DNA of 64,000 nt from Nannocystis pusilla (lineage in GTDB: Bacteria; Myxococcota_A; Polyangia; Nannocystales; Nannocystaceae). Where the stretch lies: assembly GCF_020073745.1 (NCBI RefSeq), contig NZ_JAIRAU010000048.1:62001-126000 (forward strand), in the 5' to 3' direction. This document shows, piece after piece, positions 54,131 to 62,771 of this stretch. How positions within the stretch are numbered: position 1 is the stretch's first letter; each line of letters starts with the position of its first letter. The notes beneath the pieces were generated by a model, which saw only the letters and a list, made by a program, of their open reading frames with translations, was not told where the DNA came from and made no database searches. The translations under genes and the position numbers were made by a program.

Positions 54131-55318
54131 TCAATATGCCACCCCGATCGCCTCGGCCTGGCGGCGCAGGGTGTCGGTGACCTTGCCGTCGAAGCCGTCC
54201 CCGGCGCCGGCGGCCCGCTCGGCCTCGCGCAGGAAGGCGTCGCGCTGGGCCGAGAGGGCCCGGATCTCCTCGTTGACCTCGCCGCGCCTGCGGCGGATGT
54301 CGCTGACGTGCGCGGCCTGCTGCTCGGGCGTCATCGCCTGCATGACGTCCGGCAGCTGATCGCGCGGGATGTCGGCGAGCGCCTGGCCGCCGTCGAGCGC
54401 GCCGAGCAGGTCCTCGCTGTTGAGGCGGCCGACCTTGGCGCTGTAGCTGGCGGCTTCGGCGGCGGCGCTGGCGGACATCGCCATGCGGTTGCCGAGCTTG
54501 GCCGCGGCGTTGTGCTTGTCGGCGCTGCTGCCCCAGTTCAGCATGGTGCGCGAGAGGTCGTGGTTGAGCTGCTGCAGGCGGCCGTCGTACGGGGTGGCGA
54601 CGGCGACGACGCCGCCGTCCTGGGCGATGCGGGTGTACTCGCCGTTGGTGGCGGCGGCGATCCGCCGCCACGCGACCTCGGCGTCGGGCCCGGCGCCGCA
54701 CTGCACGGTGTTGATGATGATCCCGCGCTCGGCGGCCCGCCTGGCCAGCGCGTCGGTGGTCGGCGAGTCCTGGTAGTCGTCGTGCGGCGGGGCGTCGCCG
54801 ACGAGGAAGACGAGCCGCAGGACCTTGTCGCCGGCGGTCCATTGCATGCGCTCGAGGGCGTCCTCGAGGCCGCGGCCGACGTGCTCGGCATGGTCGCCGC
54901 CGCCGTTCACCTCGTAGCCGAGCAGCTCGGCGTAGACGGCGTCCATGTCGCTCGAGAAGTCGAAGCGCCTGGTCACGTATTCGTCGCCGAGGTCGCGATA
55001 GGCGACGAGCCCGATCCGCAGGTCCGGCCGCGGCTCGCCCGAGGCGAGGCGGTTGGCGATGGCCCAGATCTTCTGCTTCGCGCCCTCGATGAGCCCCGAC
55101 ATGCTGCCGGTGGTGTCGAGCACGAACACCACGTCGATCCGGGGGCGCGTGGCCGCGGTCGTCTGGACCGGCGTGGTCGCCTGGACCGACATGGTCGTTT
55201 CGACCACCGGCGCAGGGACCTCGGGGGCGGGGCTCTCGATCATGGGACGAATCGCCAGAGCGAGGCAGCAGACGGCGATGGCGCTGGCGGCGAGGACTTC
55301 CATGGGGCGGTGACGCAT
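54131..55318 (-). CDS. VWA-domain membrane/secreted protein, 395 aa
   Basis: Start ATG 55318. An N-terminal hydrophobic segment (VLAASAIAVCCLALAIRP) may be a signal anchor, possibly lipidated at the Cys pair. A VWA domain (about 60-260) has MIDAS motif DTTGSMSG and GDAPPHDDYQD. The C-terminal part (about 270-395) is helical (SASAAAEAASYSAKVGRL, EEIRALSAQRDAFLREAER), with a predicted coiled coil. Probable role in surface protein assembly or adhesion. It is the leftward neighbour of a divergent adenylate cyclase gene. Confidence 0.85.
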   Translation of the reverse strand: MRHRPMEVLAASAIAVCCLALAIRPMIESPAPEVPAPVVETTMSVQATTPVQTTAATRPRIDVVFVLDTTGSMSGLIEGAKQKIWAIANRLASGEPRPDLRIGLVAYRDLGDEYVTRRFDFSSDMDAVYAELLGYEVNGGGDHAEHVGRGLEDALERMQWTAGDKVLRLVFLVGDAPPHDDYQDSPTTDALARRAAERGIIINTVQCGAGPDAEVAWRRIAAATNGEYTRIAQDGGVVAVATPYDGRLQQLNHDLSRTMLNWGSSADKHNAAAKLGNRMAMSASAAAEAASYSAKVGRLNSEDLLGALDGGQALADIPRDQLPDVMQAMTPEQQAAHVSDIRRRRGEVNEEIRALSAQRDAFLREAERAAGAGDGFDGKVTDTLRRQAEAIGVAY

Positions 55319-55461
55319 GCCAGCAACCTACGCGCGAGGCGGCGAGCTGGCCGCCGACTGCGTGGGCTTTTACACAACCTTGACCGGCGACGAAGGGCGG
55401 CGACGAGCGAGGCCCGCCGAGCGGTTCGCGGACGGGCGGCGTATCATCCGCGGAGGTCGTG

Positions 55462-56871
55462 ATGATCTGGTCCCGGCTCGGCAGGCGACAGAAGAGCGCG
55501 ATGGCCTCGGCGATCGACCGGGAGCAGGAGCAGAGCGTCCGCCGCGTCAACGCGATCCGCTTCGCCGGCGCCAGCGGGTTGCTCGGGCTCTACGCGGTGC
55601 TCGACCTGCTGCTGCAGCAGGCCGAGTGGGGCGCCGGCGGGGTGCGGATCGTGGCCAGCTACTGGCTGATCGCCGGGGCGCTGTTCCTCGGCGGGCGCCG
55701 CCTCGGCGGGCGCGGGTCGGTGCTCGGCGTGGCGATCGCGCTGGTCGACGTGCCGTTCATCTTCGTCCTGCTCTACAGCACGATGGGCACCGGCTCGGCG
55801 GCGGGCACGGCCGGCTTCGCGGTCGGGGTGTTCGCGCTGTTCATCATCCTGTCGGCCATCACGCTGCAGCGGCCGCTGGTGGTCGCGTGCGCGGTGGTCG
55901 GCAGCGCGCTCGAGATCGTGCTGCAGGTGACGGCGGGGGTCACGGTCGGGGCGATGGTGGCGACGGTGCTGCTGCTGTCGCTGGTGGCGGCGACGTGCGC
56001 GTACCTGATGGGCCGGTTCCGCTTCCTCATCGAGACGACGGCGCGCGACCAGCTCCGCCTCGACCGCATGGGCCGCTACTTCTCGCCGGCGGTGGCCGAG
56101 CTGCTGAGCCAGGCGCGCGAGCAGCAGGCGCTCGGCGAGTCGCGCGAGCTGACGGTGCTGTTCAGCGACATCCGCGGGTTCACCACCCTGGCCGAGTCGA
56201 TGCCGTCCGAGGCGGTGGTCCGCCTGCTCAATGATTATCTGACCTGCATGGTCGACGTGATCTTCGCCGCCGGTGGGACGCTCGACAAGTTCATGGGCGA
56301 CGGGATCATGGCCTACTTCGGGGCGCCCATCGAACAGCCCGACCACGCCGACCGGGCGATGTGGTGCGCGCTGCACATGCAGGAGGCGCTGCACCGCTTC
56401 AACCTCGCGCGCGAGGAGGCGGGGGTGCCGGCGCTGAAGATCGGAGTGGGGCTGCACAGCGGGCAGGTGATCGTCGGCGACATCGGCTCGCCGCGCCGCC
56501 GCGAGTACACGGCGATCGGCGACGTGGTCAACGTGGCGTCGCGCCTCGAGGCGCTGACCAAGCAGCTGGCGAGCCCGATCCTGGTGTCGGAGACGACGAA
56601 GGCGCGGATCCGCGGACCGGTGAAATTCGTGCAGGCGCCGGAGGTGCCGATCCGCGGCCGCAGCGGGCCGCTCACCGTGTTCGTGCCGGCCCTCGATCCG
56701 GCCGCCGGCGAGCTGGCGGGGATCTGGCTGCGCGACCACGAGAGCATCCTGGCGCTGGCCCAGGCGGCCGATTCGACGGCGGTCGGCGAGACGATCGAGA
56801 GCGTGGGGGCCGACGACTCGAACCCGTGGCTGGCGAAGAAGCGAGCCCCGGCGAGCGCAGCGTCGCGGTAA
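55462..56871 (+). CDS. Membrane-bound class III adenylate cyclase, 469 aa
   Basis: Six hydrophobic segments (about residues 30-200) precede a class III catalytic domain (about 228-410). Metal-binding Asp residues are in FSDIRGF and DKFMGDG, and the adenine-specifying Lys/Asp pair is present (DKFMGD and YTAIGDVVN), so cAMP rather than cGMP is the expected product. The C-terminus has no further domain. ATG 55462 is preferred over GTG 55459 because GGAGG lies five bases upstream of the ATG. A regulator of motility, development or metabolism is plausible, but no target is encoded nearby. Confidence 0.93.
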   Translation: MIWSRLGRRQKSAMASAIDREQEQSVRRVNAIRFAGASGLLGLYAVLDLLLQQAEWGAGGVRIVASYWLIAGALFLGGRRLGGRGSVLGVAIALVDVPFIFVLLYSTMGTGSAAGTAGFAVGVFALFIILSAITLQRPLVVACAVVGSALEIVLQVTAGVTVGAMVATVLLLSLVAATCAYLMGRFRFLIETTARDQLRLDRMGRYFSPAVAELLSQAREQQALGESRELTVLFSDIRGFTTLAESMPSEAVVRLLNDYLTCMVDVIFAAGGTLDKFMGDGIMAYFGAPIEQPDHADRAMWCALHMQEALHRFNLAREEAGVPALKIGVGLHSGQVIVGDIGSPRRREYTAIGDVVNVASRLEALTKQLASPILVSETTKARIRGPVKFVQAPEVPIRGRSGPLTVFVPALDPAAGELAGIWLRDHESILALAQAADSTAVGETIESVGADDSNPWLAKKRAPASAASR

Positions 56872-56925
56872 TTCGGCGGCGCACCGGGTAGATCCGGCGA
56901 TAGGTGACGGGCCGGCTTCGCTGGT

Positions 56926-57933
56926 ATGGTGGCGACAATGTTCGCCGTCCAGCTCCGCAGGGTCCTCGTGTGCGCGACCGTCCTCGCCGTCGGATGCGGC
57001 GAGGAAGCACCCCCACCGCCACCAGCGGCGGTGCCGGACGAGTTCGACGATCCGTTCGCCGACGACGCGAAGGGGGAGGCCAAGGTCGAGGCGAAGGACG
57101 AGGCGAAGACCGAGACCCAGGTCGCGCTGGCCGAGCCGGCGGGCGCTCCCGCGGCGCCGGGCGTGGCGGGGACCGAGACGCCGGCAGACACGCCGGCGGC
57201 GGCCGTGGCGGGGACGGAGACGCCGGCGGCCGCGCCCGCGGCGGTCGCGGAGGGCAAGACGGACGCGAAGGCGGCCGAGCCGGACAAGGCGGCGGCGAAG
57301 AAGGTCAAGCCGACGAGCGAGACGCAACCTGTCCCGAAGGACAAGTCACCGACGCCGGCGGCGCCGGAGCCACCTGTCCCTGCGGACAGTCCGCCACCGG
57401 CGCCGGCCCCGGCGCCGACGCCCGCGCCGGTGACGACGCCGACGCCTGCGCCGGCCCCGGCGGCGCCGGCCCAGCCGGAGCAGAACCGCTTCGCGGGGAC
57501 GTTCCGCTACGCCGGCGGCGAGGCGCAGCGGCAGGGCTTGACCGACGCGATCGAGGCGACCGTGCAGCAGTTGAACGCGCTGATCCGCGGGATCGGGCGC
57601 AAGCGGCTGACCGCGGCCAACCCGATCCGCGAGCAGATCACGTTCGCGGTCGAGGGCACCAAGATCACGGCGACGTTCGCGGCCGGGCGCACGATCTCGG
57701 GGACGCTCGGCGGGCCGGCGGTGCCGTGGACGGCCGACGACGGCTCGCCGCTCACGGTCGCGTTCTCGATCGTCAAGGGCCGGCTGCTGATGGAGTTCAA
57801 GGCCGACGACGGCGGCCGGCGCAGCGTGTTCACGCTCGACGAGTCGGGCGACAAGCTGACGATGAGCGTGACGATCACGTCGTCGCGGCTGGACAACCCG
57901 CTCAAGTACGCGCTGACGTACCGGCGCAAGTGA
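56926..57933 (+). CDS. Lipoprotein with Pro/Ala-rich linker and C-terminal beta domain, 335 aa
   Basis: Signal peptide (MVATMFAVQLRRVLVCATVLAVGC) with lipobox AVGC; an alternative ATG lies 12 bases in. Residues 28-180 are low complexity (acidic Lys/Glu/Ala, then Pro/Ala), containing PVPKDK and PVPADS, each encoded by an exact dispersed palindrome. The C-terminal domain (about 185-335) is beta-rich with repeated GTFRYAGGEA, AVEGTKITATFAAGRTISGTL and VTITSSRLDNPLKYALTYRRK. No known family. The linker insertions are a clear case of palindromes tolerated within a gene. Confidence 0.8.
   Translation: MVATMFAVQLRRVLVCATVLAVGCGEEAPPPPPAAVPDEFDDPFADDAKGEAKVEAKDEAKTETQVALAEPAGAPAAPGVAGTETPADTPAAAVAGTETPAAAPAAVAEGKTDAKAAEPDKAAAKKVKPTSETQPVPKDKSPTPAAPEPPVPADSPPPAPAPAPTPAPVTTPTPAPAPAAPAQPEQNRFAGTFRYAGGEAQRQGLTDAIEATVQQLNALIRGIGRKRLTAANPIREQITFAVEGTKITATFAAGRTISGTLGGPAVPWTADDGSPLTVAFSIVKGRLLMEFKADDGGRRSVFTLDESGDKLTMSVTITSSRLDNPLKYALTYRRK
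57328..57389. repeat. Two exact palindromes in the lipoprotein linker
   Basis: CCTGTCC CGAA GGACA (57328-57343) and CTGTCC CTGC GGACAG (57374-57389), both exact cores, in the same frame, encoding PVPKD and PVPAD within the Pro-rich linker. The two units are 46 bases apart. Confidence 0.85.
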
Positions 57934-58048
57934 GCGCGCATGCGGGTCCGGCGATCGCCGAGTCGATCGCGGACCCCACGCGCCACGGCCGCGGCCCCGA
58001 CTCGTCGCACGGCGAGCGGCGTGGCGACGCGGCGTCGAGGTCGGTAAC

Positions 58049-58987
58049 GTGGTCGACATGCGCACGAAGGGGCTGGCGGTCGCGCTCGGGGTGTGGGTCG
58101 CTGCGGCGGGCTGGGAGGCCAGCGCCGGGCAACTGGTGGTGATGGACGAGACGTGGGTGCACGCGCCCGACCTGGCCGATTCGCACTACCGGGTGACGCC
58201 GGCGATGGAGGTGCCGGAGGACTGGACGAGCCCGATCGACTGGACGCAGGGCTCGGTGTGGGTCCACCTCGAGGTGCTGTCGAAGCCGACGGCGCAGGAG
58301 ACCAGATTTCAGGTGTGCTTCGAGGCCAACCCGACGTACGCGTGCACGCTGCAGTCGCCGACCTACACCGAGGTCGGGGTGTACGAGTGGGAGTCGACGT
58401 TCGCGCAGTTCTGGTCGCCGCCGGGCGAGTTCGTCGACTGGAAGCAGGGGGTCAACAAGTTCGCGTGCATCCTCAAGGACACGATGAACGGCAAGCCCTC
58501 GGCCGACAACGTCGGCGCCGAGACGGCTGCGCTGTACATGCCGACCGAGGTCCGCATGGTCATCACATTGGTCGAGCCGGGCAGCGTCTACGAGCCGCCG
58601 GGGCCGCCGGTCGGCGAGACGACCGGCGATTCGAGCACGGGCGAGGACAGCACGGGCACCACGGACGCGGCGACGGACACCGGCGAGACGACGGAGGACG
58701 CGAGCGGCGGGGCGCCTGCGACCACGGGGGCGACGACGGGCGAGCCCACCGGCGGCGAGGCCACGACGTCGAGCAGCGGCGGCGACGCGCCGACGAGCGG
58801 GGGCGCGAGCGACGGGAGCGGCAGCGGGGGCGGGACCACGAGCACGAGCAGCAGCGACGGCGCGAGCAGCAGCGACGGCGCGCAGGACTCGGGCGAGGCC
58901 GGCTGCGGGTGCCGCGGGGGCGGCGAGCTGCCCGGGGGCCTCGCGCTGGTGCTGGTCGGGCTGGCGCGGCGGCGACGCCGGCGGTGA
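58049..58987 (+). CDS. Secreted protein with MYXO-CTERM sorting tail, 312 aa
   Basis: Start GTG 58049 is chosen because GAGG lies eight bases upstream; ATG 58058 is the alternative. Signal peptide (residues 4-27, ending ASAG), then a domain of about 170 residues (VVMDETWVHAPDL, HLEVLSKP, YECTL-like Cys pair FEANPTYACTL, FACILKDTMN). A Thr/Ser/Gly/Asp-rich linker of about 100 residues leads to the MYXO-CTERM-type end: Cys (GCGCRGG), hydrophobic LPGGLALVLVGLA and a terminal RRRRRR. This anchors proteins on the myxobacterial surface after processing. Domain function unknown. Confidence 0.88.
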   Translation: MVDMRTKGLAVALGVWVAAAGWEASAGQLVVMDETWVHAPDLADSHYRVTPAMEVPEDWTSPIDWTQGSVWVHLEVLSKPTAQETRFQVCFEANPTYACTLQSPTYTEVGVYEWESTFAQFWSPPGEFVDWKQGVNKFACILKDTMNGKPSADNVGAETAALYMPTEVRMVITLVEPGSVYEPPGPPVGETTGDSSTGEDSTGTTDAATDTGETTEDASGGAPATTGATTGEPTGGEATTSSSGGDAPTSGGASDGSGSGGGTTSTSSSDGASSSDGAQDSGEAGCGCRGGGELPGGLALVLVGLARRRRRR

Positions 58988-58994
58988 TGCGAGG

Positions 58995-59076
58995 TGTCCC
59001 GGGAGACATGTCCCGGGCGGAGCATCAGATGTCCGAAGAGACAGACGGCCGTCCTGGTCAGGTGTCCTGAGGGACA
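58995..59076. repeat. Three palindrome units between convergent genes
   Basis: TGTCC CGGG AGACATG (58995-59010), ATGTCC GAAG AGACAG (59029-59044) and the exact TGTCC TGAG GGACA (59063-59076), arranged between stops at 58987 and 59086. Confidence 0.8.
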
Positions 59077-59085
59077 GGCGGCGGG

Positions 59086-60294
59086 TCAGCCGAGCGCGAC
59101 GCGGAGGGCCGCGGGGCCGCGGACGGTGAGGTTGTCGAGCCAGACGGGCGTCTCGAGCAGCTCCCAGCGCGGGAATTTTTTGAGAAGGGCCTCGAGGGTG
59201 AGGCGGGCTTCGAGGCGGCCGAGGGCGGCGCCGATGCAGTAGTGCGGGCCGGTCGAGAAGCCGAGGTGGCGGTTGTCGGCGCGGGCGATGTCGAAGCGGT
59301 CGGGGTCGGGGAATTGGGCCTCGTCGCGGTTGGCGGCGGCGAACGAGAGGAACAGGCGGTCGCCGGCCTTGAGCTGCTGGCCGTGCCACTCGAAGTCGAC
59401 GCGGGCGATCCGGCCCATGCGCGACACCGGGCACTCGAAGCGCAGCACCTCTTCGATCGCGCTGGCCACCAGGCCAGGTTCGGCGCGCAGCCGCTCGAGC
59501 TGGTCGGGGTGGCGCAGCAGGGTGGAGACGGTGTTGGCGATCAGGTTGGTGGTGGTCTCGTGGCCGCCGAACAGGATCGCGGTGCAGGTCGACAGTAGCT
59601 CCTGCTCGCTGAGCACCGAGCCCTGCTCCTCGGCGGCGACGAGGGCCGAGAGCAGGTCGTTGCGCGGCGCGGCGCGGCGCTCGGCGAGCGCGCGGCGGAA
59701 GTAATCCTCGAGCTCGAGGATCGCCGCGCGGGCGTCGGCGAGCAGCGCCTGCGTCATGGCGGCGGCGCCGAAGAAGGCCGCGATCGCGTCGGAGCAGGCC
59801 TTGAGCCGGTGGCGATCGCCGGGCGGCAGGCCGAGCATGTCGCCGATCACCAGCACCGGCAGCGGGCCCGCGAGCGCGTGCACCAGCTCGACCTCGCCGG
59901 GCTCGATCGCCGCCAGCAGCTCGTCGAGGATCTGCTGGATCCGCGGGCGCCACGCCTCGATCAGCCGCGGCGTGAAGGCCTGGCCCAACAGGCTGCGCAG
60001 GCGCGTGTGGTCGGGCGGGTCGCGCAGCAAGATCCAGTGCGCCAGGTTGCCCGTCACCGGCGCCACCCACTCGCGCGCCTCGGGCGGCAGGCGCCTGGCC
60101 ATCGCCTCGGCGCGGCTGGCCGAGAGGCGAGGGTCGCGGAAGCCGGCCGAGACGTCGGCGTAGCGGGTGACGATGTACGAGCCCGCGCCCTCGTTGCCGG
60201 CGAAGTACAGCGGCGCCTCGCGGCGCAGGCGGGCGAGCACCGGGTAGGGGTCGGTGCGGTTTTCCGGGGCGTACAGGCCGAGAGGATCGTGCAT
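59086..60294 (-). CDS. Cytochrome P450, 402 aa
   Basis: A bacterial soluble P450 of typical length. The heme-binding loop is FSTGPHYCIG (Cys ligand), the I-helix motif FGGHETTTN contains the Thr that assists oxygen activation, and EEVLRFECP carries the ExxR pair. A catalysed oxidation is expected, with electron supply from a ferredoxin/ferredoxin reductase, neither of which is encoded in the window. No biosynthetic gene cluster surrounds it; it may act on an endogenous lipid or foreign compound. The longer upstream open frame (to 60762) is not needed: residues before MHDPLGLY look non-coding. Confidence 0.93.
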   Translation of the reverse strand: MHDPLGLYAPENRTDPYPVLARLRREAPLYFAGNEGAGSYIVTRYADVSAGFRDPRLSASRAEAMARRLPPEAREWVAPVTGNLAHWILLRDPPDHTRLRSLLGQAFTPRLIEAWRPRIQQILDELLAAIEPGEVELVHALAGPLPVLVIGDMLGLPPGDRHRLKACSDAIAAFFGAAAMTQALLADARAAILELEDYFRRALAERRAAPRNDLLSALVAAEEQGSVLSEQELLSTCTAILFGGHETTTNLIANTVSTLLRHPDQLERLRAEPGLVASAIEEVLRFECPVSRMGRIARVDFEWHGQQLKAGDRLFLSFAAANRDEAQFPDPDRFDIARADNRHLGFSTGPHYCIGAALGRLEARLTLEALLKKFPRWELLETPVWLDNLTVRGPAALRVALG

Positions 60295-60697
60295 GCGCAC
60301 TCGAGGGTAGCGGAGTTCGCGGCGCGCGGGGGGCGAGGCGAGGGCGCGCGGGGGCGCTCGAAGGGGGCGGCTGCGGGAAGGCGCTTCGGTCGTCGCGTCG
60401 GGGGGGTCGGACGGCATGGCGCGAGAGACAGGTCGCCGGAAGGCTGGGTGAGCGGCGCGAGCACATGGCCGAGAGGACATGTCGTACAGGGGCCTGCGAG
60501 TGCGGCGAAGCGGCGCCTGCCGTCGCGGAGGCGCAGCGAGAGCGACGGCGGGGGCAGAGTCCGTCATGCATGCATGCGATTCAGGGGCCGCGCGGGCCGT
60601 CAGGGATCGTGCGGCCGGTGGTCGAACAGCTTTGAACGTGCTCCGGGGGCGCGCGCGGCGAGGTGAATTGATAGAGTCTCGGCGAGAGGATCCACCC
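60295..60697. other. Intergenic, about 400 bases with palindromes
   Basis: Between the P450 start (60294) and the next lipoprotein start (60698), divergent. No gene. A palindrome ACATGGCC-GAGA-GGACATGT lies at 60463-60482, and a partial CGAGAGACAGG near 60423. GAGAGG (60684-60689) is the ribosome binding site of the next gene. Confidence 0.5.
60463..60482. repeat. Palindrome copy in a divergent intergenic region
   Basis: CACATGGCC GAGA GGACATGT (60463-60482), one mismatch in the TGGCC arm. Confidence 0.7.
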
Positions 60698-61036
60698 ATG
60701 CGAATCGTCCCCCTCGTCGCTGTCCTTCTTTCGCTCGCCGGTTGTGACAAACCGAGCACCACGAGCTCGCCGCCGCCGTCGGGCGCGGTGAGCGAGTTTC
60801 ACGTGTCGATCTTCAACGCCTGCGGGAACGACGTCACGGTCGAGGTCGGTACCGCAGCGGGCAGCGGGCGGCAGGTCTACCTGTTCAAGGCTGCGCGCGA
60901 GACGATCACCGGCGGCGCCGAACAGATCTTCCTGATCGGCAAGGGCGGCGAGCTGCTGGCGACGTATCAGCCGATCCAGGGCAAGCAGAAGGCGCAGGTG
61001 ACGAGCGACTGCACGGCGATCGAGCGCCTCGACTGA
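60698..61036 (+). CDS. Small lipoprotein, 112 aa
   Basis: Signal peptide MRIVPLVAVLLSLAGC with lipobox LAGC, ATG 60698 with GAGAGG eight bases upstream. The mature part is a Ser/Thr/Pro linker followed by a short beta-rich domain (FHVSIFNACGNDVTVEVG, QVYLFKAARETI, IFLIGKGG). Cys33 or so (FNACG) and DCTAIE could form a disulfide. Family not recognised. Its stop is 26 bases upstream of the next gene; they may be cotranscribed. Confidence 0.8.
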   Translation: MRIVPLVAVLLSLAGCDKPSTTSSPPPSGAVSEFHVSIFNACGNDVTVEVGTAAGSGRQVYLFKAARETITGGAEQIFLIGKGGELLATYQPIQGKQKAQVTSDCTAIERLD

Positions 61037-61062
61037 GCTTGTGCGCGCGGGGGGGCGCGGAT

Positions 61063-61485
61063 ATGCTCGCGCTCATGCTCCGCTCGCTCGTCGTCGCCGT
61101 CGCGCTCGCCGTGTCCGCCTGCTCCGCCGCGCCGGCCGGGGCGCTCGAGGTGCAGACGGCGACCCGCTCCGAGTCGCTGACGGCGGCCCGCCTGGCCGAG
61201 CTGCCGCAGGTGCAGGTCACGGTGAAGGACAGGCAGTACGCCGGGCCGCGCCTGCGCGAGGCGCTGCTGGTCGCAGGGGTGCCGGCGGGGTTCGACGTCG
61301 AGGTGGTCGGCGCCGACGGCTACAAGCAGACGGTCGACGCGGCGACGGTCGGGCGCGACGACGTGATCGTCGCGCTCGGGCTGCCGGTCGGCGAGGGGCC
61401 GCTGAAGCTGGTGGTGCCCGGGTCGCCGGGGCTGTCGGTGCGCCAGGTGATCGCGCTGCGGGCGACGCCGGCGACCGGGTCCTGA
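61063..61485 (+). CDS. Lipoprotein with molybdopterin-oxidoreductase-like domain, 140 aa
   Basis: Start ATG 61063, with 61075 as an alternative (no ribosome binding site decides). Signal peptide LRSLVVAVALAVSAC (lipobox VSAC). The domain (residues 30-140: YAGPRLREALLVAGV, GADGYKQTVDAATV, DVIVALGLPVGEGPLKLVVPGSPGLSVRQVIAL) has the pattern of the oxidoreductase molybdopterin-binding domain's small relatives (for example G-x-DGY and L-x-VPG). No cofactor residues are seen, so it may be a structural remnant or a binding protein. Confidence 0.65.
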   Translation: MLALMLRSLVVAVALAVSACSAAPAGALEVQTATRSESLTAARLAELPQVQVTVKDRQYAGPRLREALLVAGVPAGFDVEVVGADGYKQTVDAATVGRDDVIVALGLPVGEGPLKLVVPGSPGLSVRQVIALRATPATGS

Positions 61486-61486
61486 C

Positions 61487-61540
61487 CGTCGAGACAGGGT
61501 CGGAGAGACAGGGGCGAAGGGACATGGCTGAAGAGACACG
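61487..61540. repeat. Palindrome units overlapping the start of the deiminase gene
   Basis: A run of decayed units (GTCGAGACAGGG, GGAGAGACAGG, GAAGGGACATGG, AAGAGACACGT). The ATG of the agmatine-deiminase gene is in the GGGACATGG arm. Confidence 0.6.
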
Positions 61541-62582
61541 TGTATTGCCGGCCGAGTGGGCGCCGCAGGCCGGGGTGCTGCTGACGTGGCCGCACGCGGG
61601 CAGCGACTGGGGGCCGACGCTCGCGCGGGTCGAGCCGGTGTTCGTCGAGATCGCGCGGCAGGTCGCGCTGCGCGAGGTGGTGGTGATCGCGTGCCACGAC
61701 GCGGCGCTGGCCGGGCACGTGCGGGCGCTGCTGCGCCGGGCGGGGGTCGCCGACGCGCGGGCGCTGCTGCACGCGGTCCCGTGCGACGACACCTGGGCCC
61801 GCGACCACGGGCCGCTGACGGTGATGGTCGACGGGGCGCCGCGGGTGCTCGACTTCGTGTTCGACGGCTGGGGCGGCAAGTTCGCGGCGGCGCAGGACGA
61901 CGTGATCCCGCAGCGGCTGCACGCGCTCGGTGCGTTCGGCGCGGTGCCGCTCGAGATCGTGCCGCTGGTGCTCGAGGGCGGCAGCGTCGAGTCCGACGGC
62001 GCCGGCACGCTGCTGACGACCGAGCGCTGCCTGCTGGCCGACAACCGCAGCGGGCTCGACGCGCCGGCGCTCGAGGCGGCGCTGCGCCGCCACCTCGGCG
62101 CGCTGCGGGTGCTGTGGCTGCGCCGCGGCTGGCTCGAGGGCGACGACACCGACGGCCACATCGACACCCTGGCCCGCTTCTGCGACGCGCGCACGATCGC
62201 CTACCAGAGCTGCGACGACAACGCCGACAGCCACTGGGAGGAGCTGCAGGCGATGGCGGCCGAGCTGGCCGCGTTGCGTACGCTGGAAGGCGAGCCCTAC
62301 GAGCTGGTGCCGCTGCCGTGGCCGCGCCCGCGCTTCGGGCCCGGGGCGCGGCGCCTCCCGGCCACGTACGCGAACTTCCTGGTGATCGACGGGGCGGTGC
62401 TGGTCCCGACCTACGACGACCCGGCCGACGCGGAGGCGCTGGCGCGGCTGGCGAGGGCGTTCCCCGGGCGCGAGGTGATCGGCGTCGACTGCCTGCCGCT
62501 GATCGAGCAGGGCGGCAGCCTGCACTGCCTCACGATGCAGCTGCCGCGCCCGCTGTGCCTCGGCCCCGGCGCTGCGAGTTGA
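61524..62582 (+). CDS. aguA: Agmatine deiminase (peptidyl-arginine-deiminase fold)
   Basis: A 352-residue guanidine-modifying hydrolase that converts agmatine to N-carbamoylputrescine and ammonia, in the putrescine-forming pathway. Sequence support: TWPHAGSDWG near the N-terminus, WARDHGPLTV, FDGWGGKF, VLEGGSVESDG, GHIDTLARF, ANFLVIDGAVLVPTYDD, and the catalytic Cys335 in GGSLHCLTMQ. Start ATG 61524 (MAEETRVLPAEWAP) lies in a palindrome arm. No N-carbamoylputrescine amidohydrolase (aguB) gene is beside it. An alternative name within the same fold is a general arginine-deiminase-like enzyme. Confidence 0.92.
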   Translation: MAEETRVLPAEWAPQAGVLLTWPHAGSDWGPTLARVEPVFVEIARQVALREVVVIACHDAALAGHVRALLRRAGVADARALLHAVPCDDTWARDHGPLTVMVDGAPRVLDFVFDGWGGKFAAAQDDVIPQRLHALGAFGAVPLEIVPLVLEGGSVESDGAGTLLTTERCLLADNRSGLDAPALEAALRRHLGALRVLWLRRGWLEGDDTDGHIDTLARFCDARTIAYQSCDDNADSHWEELQAMAAELAALRTLEGEPYELVPLPWPRPRFGPGARRLPATYANFLVIDGAVLVPTYDDPADAEALARLARAFPGREVIGVDCLPLIEQGGSLHCLTMQLPRPLCLGPGAAS

Positions 62583-62597
62583 TGTCCTGAGGGACAG
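62582..62597. repeat. Exact palindrome overlapping a stop codon
   Basis: ATGTCC TGAG GGACAG, exact core. The A of the TGA stop of the deiminase gene is its first base. Confidence 0.8.
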
Positions 62598-62771
62598 GTA
62601 GTTTTTCGCGCGCCCGGCTTCGCGTCGGCAGGTCGAGTGCGCGCGCTGCTGCGAGAAGGTCGTCGGCGCCGCTCGACGGCCGCCGTCGCGTCGTTGCGGT
62701 TGCACCGATCGGGGGGGGTGCTAAGGAGGGCGGCCGTCGCTCGCTCGATCGACGGCGCAGAGGAGGACGTG

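Noticed and set aside
60295-60762. Longer N-terminus for the P450 gene (to 60762)
   Set aside because: The residues upstream of MHDPLGLY are Arg/Ala/Pro-rich with no P450 pattern, and the extended gene would overlap the divergent lipoprotein region.
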